Positions 1 through 8,007 of a stretch of 64,000 bases of DNA are shown one piece after another (the stretch's first letter is position 1; each line of letters begins with the position of its first letter). Below the pieces are notes generated by a model. It was not told the DNA's origin. It was given only the letters and a program-made list of their open reading frames with translations, and did no database searches. The position numbers and the translations under genes were made by a program. The DNA comes from G965215145 sp965215145 (lineage in GTDB: Bacteria > Bacteroidota > Rhodothermia > Rhodothermales > JANQRZ01): assembly GCA_965215145.1 (NCBI GenBank), contig OZ244038.1, positions 1,984,001-2,048,000 of the forward strand, written 5' to 3'.

Positions 1-488
1 ATCCCGAGGTCGAGCGTCGTCGGGCGGGTCCGCGCCGAGATCTCGGGGGTGATGACCTTGAACGGGAGCACGGCCGTGACGAGCGCCGCCGCCGCCACGA
101 CGGCGACGACGCTGAGCACGACGGCGGCGAGGGTCTGCGCCGCGAGCCGCCCGTCGCCGACGGCGAGCGCCATCGCCAGCCCCATCAGCGGGGCCAGCAG
201 CGGCGCGATCAGCATGGCCCCGATCACGACGGCCGAGGCGTTCAGCACGACGCCGAGCAGGGCGATGCAGCCCGAGAGCACGAGGATCGTCCAGTACGGG
301 AGGTCCACGTCGGTCGCCGCCGTGGCCGTGTCGTCGAAGAGGGCGGCGAGGTCGCGGCGGGCGAGCCCGAGCTTCTCCCGCATCGTCTCCTCGATGGCCG
401 TCTCCTCCTTGCGGTGGCGCGCGTCGGCGGCGTCCTCGGCGCGCGGCGGCGCGGGCGACAGGGGCCGGGACTTGGGGGCGTCGGGCAC
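1..488 (-). CDS. DUF389-family membrane protein (3' part cut off by window edge)
   Basis: Translating the minus strand from a GTG at 488 gives about 162 residues before the window ends, so only the N-terminal part is present. After a charged N-terminus rich in Glu/Arg comes LPYWTILVLSGCIALLGVVL, then NASAVVIGAMLIAPLLAPLM, a Gly/Ala-rich membrane signature typical of the DUF389 (TIGR00271/TIGR00341) family of inner-membrane proteins of unknown function. At least three hydrophobic segments are visible. It lies 17 nt downstream of the one-TM protein on the same strand, so the two may be cotranscribed. The GTG start is inferred; no better upstream start was seen. Confidence 0.75.
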   Translation of the reverse strand, partial: MPDAPKSRPLSPAPPRAEDAADARHRKEETAIEETMREKLGLARRDLAALFDDTATAATDVDLPYWTILVLSGCIALLGVVLNASAVVIGAMLIAPLLAPLMGLAMALAVGDGRLAAQTLAAVVLSVVAVVAAAALVTAVLPFKVITPEISARTRPTTLDLG

Positions 489-505
489 GGGGGGATTCCG
501 GGGGG

Positions 506-1201
506 CTACGGCGCCGGCGGCCCGGCGGCCATCGAGAGGCCGTCGGTGAGGAGGGCCGGGTCGAGCTCGGTCACGACCACGAAGAGGTCGTCGCGGTGGC
601 GCCACAGCAGCACGTCGGCGCCGCCGACCTGGCGGACGGCGAGGTACTCCGCGTCGGCGAGGCGGTCGTAGTCGGCGGCGCTGAGGCGGAGGCGGTCGGG
701 GACCTGGTCCAGGAGGGCGTAGTTGAGGACGAACGCGGCGGCCTGCTGCCCCCGCGCGCCGGAGTACAGGAACACCGGCACCTCCACGTCCGGCGCGATC
801 TCGGCGATCCCGACGCCCTGGAGGTCGGCCGCTGCGAACTGCGGCACGGCCACGCGCCACCCGAACTCGGCCCGGACGTAGTCCCGCGCGGCCCCGGCGT
901 CCTGCGTCGGCTCCTCCAGGGCCACGGCCTCGGCGGCGGCGGCGGCGCGCGCGAGGAGGTCGGGGTTGTCGGGCGGCGCCTCCCGCTGCGCCATCAGGTA
1001 GGCGAGCAGGGCGAGCGCGGCGAGCACCACCACGGCGAGCCCGAACCAGCCCACCCCAGAGCGCTTCGGCGCGCCCGCCCCCTCGGGCTCGGCGGGGTAC
1101 GTGGGGAGCTCCTCCGCGGGGGGGAGCGGTGGGCGAGCCTCCTCCGGCCCGTCGGGGCGGGGCGCGTCGGAGGGGGCGGGGGCGGAGGTGGAGAGGAGCA
1201 T
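506..1201 (-). CDS. single-pass membrane protein of unknown function
   Basis: 231 residues. The first ~50 residues are Pro/Ala/Glu-rich. One transmembrane helix follows at about residues 51-68 (GWFGLAVVVLAALALLAYLM). The ~150-residue remainder contains the segment ADVLLWRHRDDLFVVVTEL near the C-terminus. This layout (soluble N-terminus, one TM, extracytoplasmic domain) recalls anti-sigma-like or stress-sensor proteins of Bacteroidota, but there is no diagnostic zinc-finger motif, so I assign no function. It starts at ATG 1201. It lies between the SAM hydroxide adenosyltransferase gene (58 nt upstream) and the DUF389 gene on the same strand, probably in one transcript. Confidence 0.6.
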   Translation of the reverse strand: MLLSTSAPAPSDAPRPDGPEEARPPLPPAEELPTYPAEPEGAGAPKRSGVGWFGLAVVVLAALALLAYLMAQREAPPDNPDLLARAAAAAEAVALEEPTQDAGAARDYVRAEFGWRVAVPQFAAADLQGVGIAEIAPDVEVPVFLYSGARGQQAAAFVLNYALLDQVPDRLRLSAADYDRLADAEYLAVRQVGGADVLLWRHRDDLFVVVTELDPALLTDGLSMAAGPPAP

Positions 1202-1259
1202 GGCGGGAGGGGCCGCCGAAGATACGCCGCGCCCCAGATCCGGGCGGCGGAGCCGGTCC

Positions 1260-2081
1260 TCAGCGCGGGTCCACGAAGACGACGTTCACCGGGCTCCCCT
1301 TCGGGAGCGTCAGCAGCGCCGCCGCGTCGCCGCCGCGGACGCCCACCTCGAGGTAGCCCGACGAGCCGACCACGACGAGGGGCTCGCCGGGCTCGACCTC
1401 GCCGTAGGTCCCCCGCACGCCATCGAGGATGGTCGAGCCGGCGTAGCAGCGCACGCGGCGGCCGGCGCGGCGGTCCTCCACGAGCGCCGCCGGGATGTTC
1501 GTCACCGCGTTCCCGAACCGGTCCACGTGGGCGACCCACCCGCGCACGCCCTCGGCGTCGGCGAGCGGGCGGACCCAGTGGAGCCGCCTGAGCCCCGCGG
1601 GGTCCGCCGCCGTCCCCACCTCCTCCAGCGCCGCCCCGTCGGCGAGGCGCGCGGCGACGGGGGCGAACACGTCGCGGCCGTGGAACGTCCGGCTCGGCTC
1701 GGGGACGCGCCACGCGGCCGGGCGGTCGAGCACGACGAGGGCCTCCGGCGCCTCCGGCCCGAGCCCGTCGGCGCCGAGCAGCAGCGAGAACAGCCCGTTG
1801 TCCGGCCCGACGAACGTGTGCCCCCCGATCCGGCAGGCGACGCCGCGGCGGGCCGTCCCCACGCCGGGGTCCACGACGGCGAGGTGGACGGTGCCCGCGG
1901 GGAAGCAGGGGGCGGCCTCTCGGAGCACCCACGCCGCCCCCATCACGTCCTGCGCCGCGACGGCGTGCGTCACGTCGACCGTCCGCACGTCCGGCGCCGC
2001 CCGCGCGACGACCCCCTTCATCGCGGCCACGTAGGCGTCGGCCGTGCCGAAGTCGGTGGTGAGGGTGAGGAGGGCAGGCAC
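1260..2081 (-). CDS. S-adenosyl-L-methionine hydroxide adenosyltransferase (DUF62 family)
   Basis: 273 residues, the usual length for the family. Characteristic motifs are visible: LTTDFGTADAYVAAMKG at the N-terminus, VVDPGVGTARRGVA around residue 72, and VGPDNGLFSLLL around residue 91. The C-terminal domain has the DRFGNAVTNI element. Characterised members cleave SAM to adenosine and methionine using water/hydroxide and are relatives of fluorinase; they are predicted cytoplasmic trimers. The start ATG at 2081 follows a short divergent region shared with the GbsR-type regulator gene on the other strand. Which cellular process it serves here is unknown. Confidence 0.88.
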   Translation of the reverse strand: MPALLTLTTDFGTADAYVAAMKGVVARAAPDVRTVDVTHAVAAQDVMGAAWVLREAAPCFPAGTVHLAVVDPGVGTARRGVACRIGGHTFVGPDNGLFSLLLGADGLGPEAPEALVVLDRPAAWRVPEPSRTFHGRDVFAPVAARLADGAALEEVGTAADPAGLRRLHWVRPLADAEGVRGWVAHVDRFGNAVTNIPAALVEDRRAGRRVRCYAGSTILDGVRGTYGEVEPGEPLVVVGSSGYLEVGVRGGDAAALLTLPKGSPVNVVFVDPR

Positions 2082-2160
2082 GGGTCGCGGCGTGCAGATC
2101 GGAGGGTCCGGCCCCGGAAACTAGCGAGCGGAGGGGGACCCCGGCGAGGGACCGCGCCCC

Positions 2161-2168
2161 TATCTTGC
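2161..2168 (+). promoter_or_regulatory. candidate -7 element (TATCTTGC)
   Basis: TATCTT lies 39 nt upstream of the GbsR-type gene start. It resembles the Bacteroidota -7 consensus TAnnTTTG and recurs before several other genes in this window. No clear -33 TTG is visible at the expected distance, so this is tentative. Confidence 0.3.
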
Positions 2169-2199
2169 GCGGCCCCTCTCCCACGCCCCGCCCCGGCTC

Positions 2200-2835
2200 A
2201 TGGCCGACGCCCACCCGAACGCCGCCCCCGACGCTGCCCCCGAGGCGGCGGCGCTGAGCGCGCGCCACCAGAAGGCGCTGCGGAAGTTCATCCTCCTCTG
2301 GGCCGAGATGGCGACGCACTGGGGGATCAACCGGACGATGGCGCAGATCCACGCCCTCCTCTTCGCCTCCGAGCACCCGCTCGACACCGACGCCATCATG
2401 GAGCGGCTCGACATCAGCCGCGGCAACGCCAACATGAACCTCCGGTCGCTCGTCGACTGGGGCCTCGTCGAGAAGGTGAACCGCCCCGGCAGCCGGAAGG
2501 ACTACTACGTCGCGGAGAAGGACGTGTGGCGGATCTCGACGACGATCATCGAGGAGCGGCACCGCCGCGAGATCCGCCCCGTCGAGGAGGCCCTCGGCGA
2601 GACCATCGAGGAGCTGAGCACCGCCGCCACCGAGGACCCGCTCTCGGACGAGGAGGCGCAGTTCCTCCGGCGCATGGAGGACATGCGCGCCTTCACGGAG
2701 GTGTTCGACGAGGTCACGGAGGCGCTGCTGCCGTTCCTCCACGAGCGCAACGCCGGCAAGGTCCGCAAGCTCACCGGCTTCGCCGCCCAGCTCGGCCGGC
2801 TCCGCCGCGGCAAGGACGCCGACGCCGATGGCTGA
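2200..2835 (+). CDS. GbsR/MarR-family transcriptional regulator
   Basis: 211 residues. A winged-helix DNA-binding region occupies roughly residues 25-110. It includes AEMATHWGINRTMAQIHALL and the recognition-helix stretch MERLDISRGNANMNLRSLVD, followed by the wing GLVEKVNRPGSRKDYYV. These are close to GbsR-type MarR regulators, which in other bacteria respond to choline/osmotic or envelope cues. The C-terminal ~90 residues look helical and probably form the dimerisation/ligand region. It overlaps the downstream YraN gene by 8 nt (ATGGCTGA), implying translational coupling. The effector and target genes cannot be read from the sequence. Confidence 0.85.
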   Translation: MADAHPNAAPDAAPEAAALSARHQKALRKFILLWAEMATHWGINRTMAQIHALLFASEHPLDTDAIMERLDISRGNANMNLRSLVDWGLVEKVNRPGSRKDYYVAEKDVWRISTTIIEERHRREIRPVEEALGETIEELSTAATEDPLSDEEAQFLRRMEDMRAFTEVFDEVTEALLPFLHERNAGKVRKLTGFAAQLGRLRRGKDADADG

Positions 2836-3253
2836 GTCCACGAAGGGTGAATCCACGAAGGCCCTCGGCGACCGCGGCGAGGCCCTCGCCGCCGACTACC
2901 TCGAGGCCAAGGGGTACCGGGTGATCGAGCGGAACTACCGGTTCAACCGGGAGGAGGTGGACCTCGTCTGCTTCCAGCCCGCCGCGCGCTACGAGGACGG
3001 CGGCGAGCTGGTGTTCGTGGAGGTGAAGGCCCGGCGCGGCCACGGCTTCGGCCGGCCGGAGGACGCCGTGACGGAGGCGAAGCAGCGAGCCATCTTCCGC
3101 GTCGCCGAGGCGTTCCTTCACGAGTCCCGCTTGGAGGGCTCGCTCGTCCGCTTCGACGTCGTGGCCGTCACGCTCCGCGACGGGGCCGAGCCGGAGGTCG
3201 AGCACTTCGAGAACGCGTTCGGGATGTTCGGCTTCGGAGCGCTGGGAGGGTGA
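2828..3253 (+). CDS. YraN-family (UPF0102) putative endonuclease
   Basis: 141 residues. The family hallmark is visible: GDRGEALAADYLEAKGYRVI, ERNYRFNREEVDLVCFQ and LVFVEVKARRGHGFG. Together they give the E-x-D...E-x-K constellation of a restriction-endonuclease-like nuclease fold. YraN proteins are widespread and often sit beside rnhB or rRNA methyltransferase genes; their exact role is unsettled (nucleic-acid processing). Here it is coupled to the GbsR-type regulator by an 8-nt overlap and followed 4 nt later by the asparaginase gene. A Holliday-junction-resolvase-like activity is possible but not shown. Confidence 0.87.
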   Translation: MAESTKGESTKALGDRGEALAADYLEAKGYRVIERNYRFNREEVDLVCFQPAARYEDGGELVFVEVKARRGHGFGRPEDAVTEAKQRAIFRVAEAFLHESRLEGSLVRFDVVAVTLRDGAEPEVEHFENAFGMFGFGALGG

Positions 3254-3257
3254 GCCG

Positions 3258-4313
3258 ATGGCGGACGCCGGCTGTGCCACCCCTGAGCCTCCCGTAGAGA
3301 CGCAGCATGCTGCGTCTCTACAGCACCCCAGGCCAGGGGTACAGGCAGGCGCGACGGCGCCAGGGCGCCCCGCACTGCTCGTCCACGGCGGCGCCTGGGC
3401 CATCCCCGACGCCGAGTGCGCCGCCCACCGCGAGGGGCTCCGGCAGGCCCTCGACCGGGGCCGATCCCTCCTCGAAGCGGGAGCGCCCGCGCTGGAGGCC
3501 GTCACCGAAGTCGTCGCGCTGCTGGAGGCGCAACCGGCCTTCGATGCCGGCACCGGATCCGTCCTCGACCGCTCCGGCCGCGCCCAACTCGACGCGGGGC
3601 TGATGGACGGGGTGACGCGCCGGTGGGGCGCGGTGGCGCACGCCCGCCGGCTGGCCCACCCCGTCCGCGTCGCGCGGCGGCTGCTGGAGGACGACGGGCA
3701 GGCGCGGCTGCTGGTCGGCGCCGGCGCCGAGGCGTTCGCCGCGGAGGCCGGCTTCGACCTCGTCGAGAACGAGGCGCTGATCGTAGCGCGCGAGCGAGAG
3801 CGGTTCCAGGCGCTGCGGGCGGCCGAGGGGTTCCACACCAGCCGAGCCTTCTCGGGGGAGGGCACGCCCTCCGAGGACGCCCCACGCGGGACCGTCGGAT
3901 GCGTCGCGCTCGACGACGCCGGCCGTCTCGCTACGGCGACGTCCACGGGCGGGGCGCCGTTCACCCGCCCCGGCCGCGTCGGCGACACCCCGCTCGTCGG
4001 GTGCGGCTACTTCGCCTCGGACGAGGCCGCCGCGAGCGCGACGGGCTGGGGCGAGGCCATCGCGGCGGTGCTGCTGTGCGGCCGGGCCGTGGATGCTGTC
4101 GCCGCGGGCGCCACGCCGCAGGAGGCGGCGCAGGCCGGGCTGGAGCGGATGGCGCGGGAGGTCGCGGGGCCGGGCGAGCGGGGCGCGTCGGGGCCGGCCA
4201 CCGGTGGCCTCATCGCGCTCGACCACGAGGGCCGGGGCGGCTGGGCCTTCTCGACGCCCCGGATGGCGCGCGGCGGCTGGCACGCGGGCGCCGAGGCGTG
4301 GGCGGAGGTGTAG
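3258..4313 (+). CDS. isoaspartyl peptidase / Ntn-type L-asparaginase
   Basis: 351 residues. The hydrolase begins near residue 38 (RPALLVHGGAWAIPD). GTVGCVALDDAGRLATATST at about residue 212 contains the catalytic Thr that becomes the N-terminus of the beta subunit after autocleavage. GGAPFTRPGRVGDTPLVGCG continues the Ntn-hydrolase signature. The enzyme would hydrolyse asparagine or isoaspartyl peptides. Oddity: residues ~13-22 (VETQHAASLQ) are encoded by a perfect 28-bp palindrome at 3294-3321, one of the dispersed repeats. I found no ATG/GTG/TTG in frame between the palindrome and the conserved core, so the repeat seems to be translated. The stop codon abuts the stop of the convergent SpoIID gene. 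Confidence 0.85.
   Translation: MADAGCATPEPPVETQHAASLQHPRPGVQAGATAPGRPALLVHGGAWAIPDAECAAHREGLRQALDRGRSLLEAGAPALEAVTEVVALLEAQPAFDAGTGSVLDRSGRAQLDAGLMDGVTRRWGAVAHARRLAHPVRVARRLLEDDGQARLLVGAGAEAFAAEAGFDLVENEALIVARERERFQALRAAEGFHTSRAFSGEGTPSEDAPRGTVGCVALDDAGRLATATSTGGAPFTRPGRVGDTPLVGCGYFASDEAAASATGWGEAIAAVLLCGRAVDAVAAGATPQEAAQAGLERMAREVAGPGERGASGPATGGLIALDHEGRGGWAFSTPRMARGGWHAGAEAWAEV
3294..3321. repeat. family A palindromic repeat, inside the asparaginase gene
   Basis: Perfect 28-bp palindrome with two 14-nt arms (GTAGAGACGCAGCA and its complement). It differs from the copy at 58873-58902 by a symmetric A/G exchange in both arms. It keeps the surrounding reading frame open. Confidence 0.9.
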
Positions 4314-5591
4314 TCACCACCCGACCCGTCGCGCCCGCTCCCGCGTCGCGCCCGTGGCGACGGGGCGGGGCGGTGCCGGCGTCATTGGGCGCACGGCGGG
4401 CGCCGATCCCGCCGGCACCGTGGCGGCGAGGGCGCCGGCGTCGGAGCGTTCGAGGACGACGCCGGTGAAGTAGTAGGCGAGGATGTCGCGGTAGCCGCGG
4501 CCCTGCCGGGCCTGCTCGCGCGCGCCGTACTGGCTCATCCCCACCCCGTGCCCGAAGCCGCGCCCGTCGAACACGTACCGGCCCCCGCGCCGCTCGACGG
4601 TGAAGTGCGTGCTTTTGAGGAGCTGCCGCCCCACCGCCCGGTTCAGCGCGAGGCGGAACCGGTTGCCCTGCTCGGTGCGCCCGCCGCGGCCGTGCAGGCG
4701 GACCCGCTTGACGCGGCCCTCCCGGCTGGTCTCAACGACGGAGAGGCCGGTGACGGGGAAGCCGTAGTGCCGCGAGAGCGCGCGGAGCACGCGGGCGCGG
4801 TCGGCGGAGGTCTGCCAGTTGTGGACGGGGGAGGGGCGATCGTAGGGGTCGGGCCGGCCGCGGAGGTAGGGGAGCGGCGGGCCGTCCCAGACGGCGTCGT
4901 TGTCGGCGGTGTGACCGCCGGAGGAGGACGAGTAGACGGCCTCGATGAGGGCGCCGCCGTGGGTGAGCACCTCGCCGCGCGTGGCCTCGGCCGCCCGCCG
5001 CGCCGTCGGCGTCTCGCTCTCGACGCCGCGGTAGACCTGGCTCCCGACGTGGTCCACGAGGTCGTGGGTGCCGTACTTCCCGCGCGACTTCAGCGCGTAG
5101 GTCCGGGCCAACACGGCCTGCGCCTTCGCCCCCTCGATCTCGGGGAACGGGTACTCCGACGGGACCACGCTGGCGACGTACGCCTCGACCCCGATCACGT
5201 TGACGAGCCGGAGCACCGGGCGCCCCCGGCCGGCCTCGTCGGCCGAGGCTTCGAGCGTGCCCCGGTACACCCGGTCCGCGCCGCCGCCCTCGATCCGGAA
5301 GGGGCTGTTCCCCTGCGGCGTCACCGTCACCGTCCGGCCGCGGACGGCGGCCGAGCCGGCCCGGAGAACGACACCGCCGGCCGCCGTCTCCAGCGTCGCC
5401 CGCTCACCCGAGCGGACCGTGGCAACGGGCCGGCCGTCGGCGGTGAGGCTCAGCGGCCCCGTCACCGTGCGGAGCGTGACGACGGCCGGGCGCTCGGCGT
5501 CGAGTACGCGGACCCGCACCGCCGGCGCCTCCGGGGCCGGTTGGGCGGCGGCGAGGAGCGGCACGAGGAGGACGAGGAGGAGCAGGCGCAT
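4314..5591 (-). CDS. secreted SpoIID/LytB-domain protein
   Basis: 425 residues when started at ATG 5591. That start gives a clear signal peptide (MRLLLLVLLVPLLAAAQ); longer in-frame extensions lack one. The SpoIID domain covers roughly residues 130-390. Its signatures include VNVIGVEAYVASVVPSEYPF, EGAKAQAVLARTYALKSRGK, YSSSSGGHTADN and FDGRGFGHGVGMSQYGAREQ. In Bacillus, SpoIID is a lytic transglycosylase acting on denuded peptidoglycan. In Bacteroidota such exported proteins are likely cell-wall remodelling enzymes, not sporulation factors. The C-terminal ~40 residues are Pro/Ala/Arg-rich. Its stop codon directly abuts that of the convergent asparaginase gene. Confidence 0.85.
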   Translation of the reverse strand: MRLLLLVLLVPLLAAAQPAPEAPAVRVRVLDAERPAVVTLRTVTGPLSLTADGRPVATVRSGERATLETAAGGVVLRAGSAAVRGRTVTVTPQGNSPFRIEGGGADRVYRGTLEASADEAGRGRPVLRLVNVIGVEAYVASVVPSEYPFPEIEGAKAQAVLARTYALKSRGKYGTHDLVDHVGSQVYRGVESETPTARRAAEATRGEVLTHGGALIEAVYSSSSGGHTADNDAVWDGPPLPYLRGRPDPYDRPSPVHNWQTSADRARVLRALSRHYGFPVTGLSVVETSREGRVKRVRLHGRGGRTEQGNRFRLALNRAVGRQLLKSTHFTVERRGGRYVFDGRGFGHGVGMSQYGAREQARQGRGYRDILAYYFTGVVLERSDAGALAATVPAGSAPAVRPMTPAPPRPVATGATRERARRVGW

Positions 5592-5697
5592 CGGCGGGCG
5601 GGGCGGGGGCCGAAGGTATCGGCGGCTCCTCCGGGCTGGCAAGCCGGGGGCCGGCGTCGCCAGAACGCGGCGCCGCTTGCCTCTCGCCTGTTCCCGG

Positions 5698-6078
5698 TCA
5701 GGCGGCCGTGAGGAGCACGTCCCGGTGGCGCCACTCCAGCACCCCCAGCCCACCGACGAACAGGGATTCGAGGGCCAGGTGCCCGACTCCAAGCCACGCG
5801 GCGGAGTCCGCGAACGACACCGCCCACCACGCGCACAGCGCCCCCCACGCCACGTTGGCGACGGCCAGCAGGGTGATGAGCTCCCCGGGCCGCAGGGGCT
5901 GGCGAGCGAGCGAGAACGAGTAGGAGGCGTAGACCAGGTTCGCAGCGCCCATGAACAGGAGGAACCAGCGCGGGAGCCCGTACAGGCCGTCCAGCCACCC
6001 GCTGAACGCCAGCACCAGCACGCCGACGAGGGCGCCAGCGGTGCAGTCCACCCACAGCAACCTGCGGAGGAGGAGCAT
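5698..6078 (-). CDS. small four-helix membrane protein, unknown function
   Basis: 126 residues starting at ATG 6078. About four hydrophobic helices can be seen: VDCTAGALVGVLVLAFSG, WFLLFMGAANLVYASYSF, LITLLAVANVAWGALCAWWA and a last one around GHLALESLFVGGLGVLEW. The resemblance is to small conserved DoxX/DUF-type integral membrane proteins, but I cannot name a family. It lies 29 nt downstream of purF on the same strand and may share its transcript. Confidence 0.6.
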   Translation of the reverse strand: MLLLRRLLWVDCTAGALVGVLVLAFSGWLDGLYGLPRWFLLFMGAANLVYASYSFSLARQPLRPGELITLLAVANVAWGALCAWWAVSFADSAAWLGVGHLALESLFVGGLGVLEWRHRDVLLTAA

Positions 6079-6107
6079 CGGTCGTGGCACGGCCGCCGTA
6101 GTGAGGG

Positions 6108-7610
6108 CTACAGGTCGTTCTCCTCCTTGACCACGCCGCGCTCGACGGGGACGGGGTAGACCCGCGAGAAGCACGCGTTGCAGAACCCCTGCGTCTCGGC
6201 CGCCCGCTCCGCCGCCTCCATCATCCCCTCGACCGAGAGGTACGCCAGGGAGTCCACGCCGAGCCACTCCGCCATCGCCGCGAGGTCGCCGGAGAAGCCG
6301 TTGGCGAGCAGCTCGGACTCCGTCGGGAAGTCCATCCCGTAGAAGCACGGCGCGACGACGGGCGGGCTCGCCACCCGGAAGTGGACCTCCTTCGCGCCCG
6401 CGGCGCGGACCATCTTGACGAGCTGCTTCGCCGTGGTGCCCCGCACGATGGAGTCGTCGAGCATCACGACCACGCGGTCCTTGAGGACGCCCTCGACGGT
6501 GTTGAACTTCGTCCGCACCTTGAGCTCGCGGGCGTCCTGGCCCGGCGCGATGAAGGTCCGCCCGACGTAGTGGTTGCGGATGAGCCCGATCTCGTAGCGG
6601 ACGTCGTAGCCGAGCTTCTGGCACTCGGTGACGTAGCCGAGCGCGGCCGTGTTCGAGGAGTCCGGCACGGCGAACACCACCGGCCGCTTGCCGTCGGGCT
6701 CGCGGTGCGGCGGGGGGGCCTCGTGGGCGAGCACCTTCCCCATCTTGCGCCGGACCTTGTCGACCATCTCCCCGAACACCTTCGAGTCCGGCCGCGCGAA
6801 GTAGACGTACTCGAAGACGCACTGGCTGACGCCGTACTGCCGCGGGAGGCAGACCCCGTTGAAGGCGCCCCCGGCCTCGACCCGCTCGACCCCCTCGCGG
6901 TCGATGACGAGGATCTCGCCGGGCTCGACGTCGCGGACGTACTCGGCGCCGACGATGTCGAAGGCGCACGTCTCGCTCGCCACGCAGTAGGCGGCGACGC
7001 CGTCCTCTCGAACGAGGCGGCCGAGGGCGAGGGGGCGGAACCCGTTGGGGTCGCGGACGGCGATCAGCGCGTCGTCCGTCAGCATCACGAGGGAGAACGC
7101 GCCGTGGAGCTGGTGCAGCGCGTCGATGATACGGTTCACCGGGCCGTCCTCGCGGCTCTGCGCGACGAGGTGGAGGATGAGCTCGGTGTCGGAGGAGGAG
7201 TTGAAGATGGTGCCGCGCTCGACGAGCTCCTCGCGGAGCGAGCGGGCGTTGGAGAGGTTGCCGTTGTGGGCCACGGCGAGGTTGCCCTCCTGGTAGTGCA
7301 CGACGAAGGGCTGCACGTTGGCGGGGTTCGTCGAGGAGCCGCTCGTCGAGTAGCGGGCGTGCCCGATGGCGGCCTCGCCGAGCAGCTTCTCCTCGAAGAT
7401 GCGCCCGTCGCGGAAGACGTCGAGCACGAGGCCGAAGTCCTTGTGCGTCGGCATCACGGCGCGCTCGCGGGCCTCGTCGTAGGTCGCCGTCACGATGCCA
7501 GCGGACTCCTGCCCGCGGTGCTGGAGCGCGTGGAGGCCGAAGTAGCTCAGGCGCGCGGCCTCGGGGTGGTTGAAGACGCCGAAGATGCCGCAGTGGTCAC
7601 GGACGCTCAC
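6108..7610 (-). CDS. purF: amidophosphoribosyltransferase
   Basis: 500 residues from GTG 7610. This start places the catalytic Cys at position 7 (VRDHCGIFGVF), so a very short propeptide would be removed. The N-terminal Ntn glutaminase domain shows LQHRGQESAGIV and GHARYSTSG. The C-terminal phosphoribosyltransferase domain carries the PRPP loop VVMLDDSIVRGTT. It makes 5-phosphoribosylamine from PRPP and glutamine, the first step of purine synthesis. A longer upstream reading frame exists, but its extension is low-complexity Arg/Pro/Leu and lacks homology features. guaB, another purine gene, lies near 58 kb but is not linked. Confidence 0.95.
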   Translation of the reverse strand: MSVRDHCGIFGVFNHPEAARLSYFGLHALQHRGQESAGIVTATYDEARERAVMPTHKDFGLVLDVFRDGRIFEEKLLGEAAIGHARYSTSGSSTNPANVQPFVVHYQEGNLAVAHNGNLSNARSLREELVERGTIFNSSSDTELILHLVAQSREDGPVNRIIDALHQLHGAFSLVMLTDDALIAVRDPNGFRPLALGRLVREDGVAAYCVASETCAFDIVGAEYVRDVEPGEILVIDREGVERVEAGGAFNGVCLPRQYGVSQCVFEYVYFARPDSKVFGEMVDKVRRKMGKVLAHEAPPPHREPDGKRPVVFAVPDSSNTAALGYVTECQKLGYDVRYEIGLIRNHYVGRTFIAPGQDARELKVRTKFNTVEGVLKDRVVVMLDDSIVRGTTAKQLVKMVRAAGAKEVHFRVASPPVVAPCFYGMDFPTESELLANGFSGDLAAMAEWLGVDSLAYLSVEGMMEAAERAAETQGFCNACFSRVYPVPVERGVVKEENDL

Positions 7611-7741
7611 GGGGCGCGGGGGTAGGGCCGGGAGGGAGCAGAGGGTAGCCAACCCGGTGCGCTCCACGCGGGTTCGCATCGGCGGTGAAAAGGGCGGCAA
7701 GGCGGCGAGTAGAAGGCGGAGGGGCGCGCGGATGAGGGCCC

Positions 7742-7906
7742 GGCGCGACGCTACGGCGAGCATCCGTAGGGGCGCATGCCATGCGCCCTTTGAAGGATTG
7801 GCGCTGGGCCTCCTGCCGGCACCCGTAGGGGCGCGGCATGCCGCGCCCGGTGTCGGGCAACCGCGACGCTACGGCGAGCCCGTCGGGGCGCGATGTATGA
7901 CGCCCT
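7742..7906. repeat. cluster of family A palindromic repeats in a 397-bp gene-free stretch
   Basis: The 7611-8007 interval carries no credible gene. It holds three repeat copies: 7769-7790 (arms GGGCGCAT/ATGCGCCC), 7829-7848 (a perfect 20-bp palindrome, GGGCGCGG around CATG) and a decayed copy near 7879-7905. The first and third are each preceded by the same word, GCGACGCTACGGCGAGC, so the block contains a duplicated unit. Confidence 0.75.
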
Positions 7907-7977
7907 GCGACGGTCGTGGCGCTGCATCCAGCGAGTGCGTGGCACCACCGCGCTCCTACACCACGCGTCGGGTTCGC

Positions 7978-7983
7978 TACCTT
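7978..7983 (+). promoter_or_regulatory. candidate -7 element (TACCTT)
   Basis: TACCTT lies 30 nt upstream of the DinB-like gene start, matching the spacing of similar hexamers before other genes in this window. Tentative. Confidence 0.25.
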
Positions 7984-8007
7984 CTCCGCGCCTCGACCAT
8001 CCCGCCC

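Noticed and set aside
994..2856. Long open frame on the minus strand, and similar ones at 9681-12287, 18421-21333 and 34357-37257
   Set aside because: They are opposite-strand or other-frame shadows of recognised genes, with Arg/Pro/Gly/Val-rich low-complexity products caused by the high GC content.
2828..3253. YraN as a restriction enzyme of a defence system
   Set aside because: No methyltransferase or specificity gene is nearby, and the family is a conserved housekeeping-type nuclease of unclear role.
4314..5591. Sporulation gene spoIID
   Set aside because: No other sporulation genes; the exported SpoIID domain occurs in many non-sporulating Bacteroidota.
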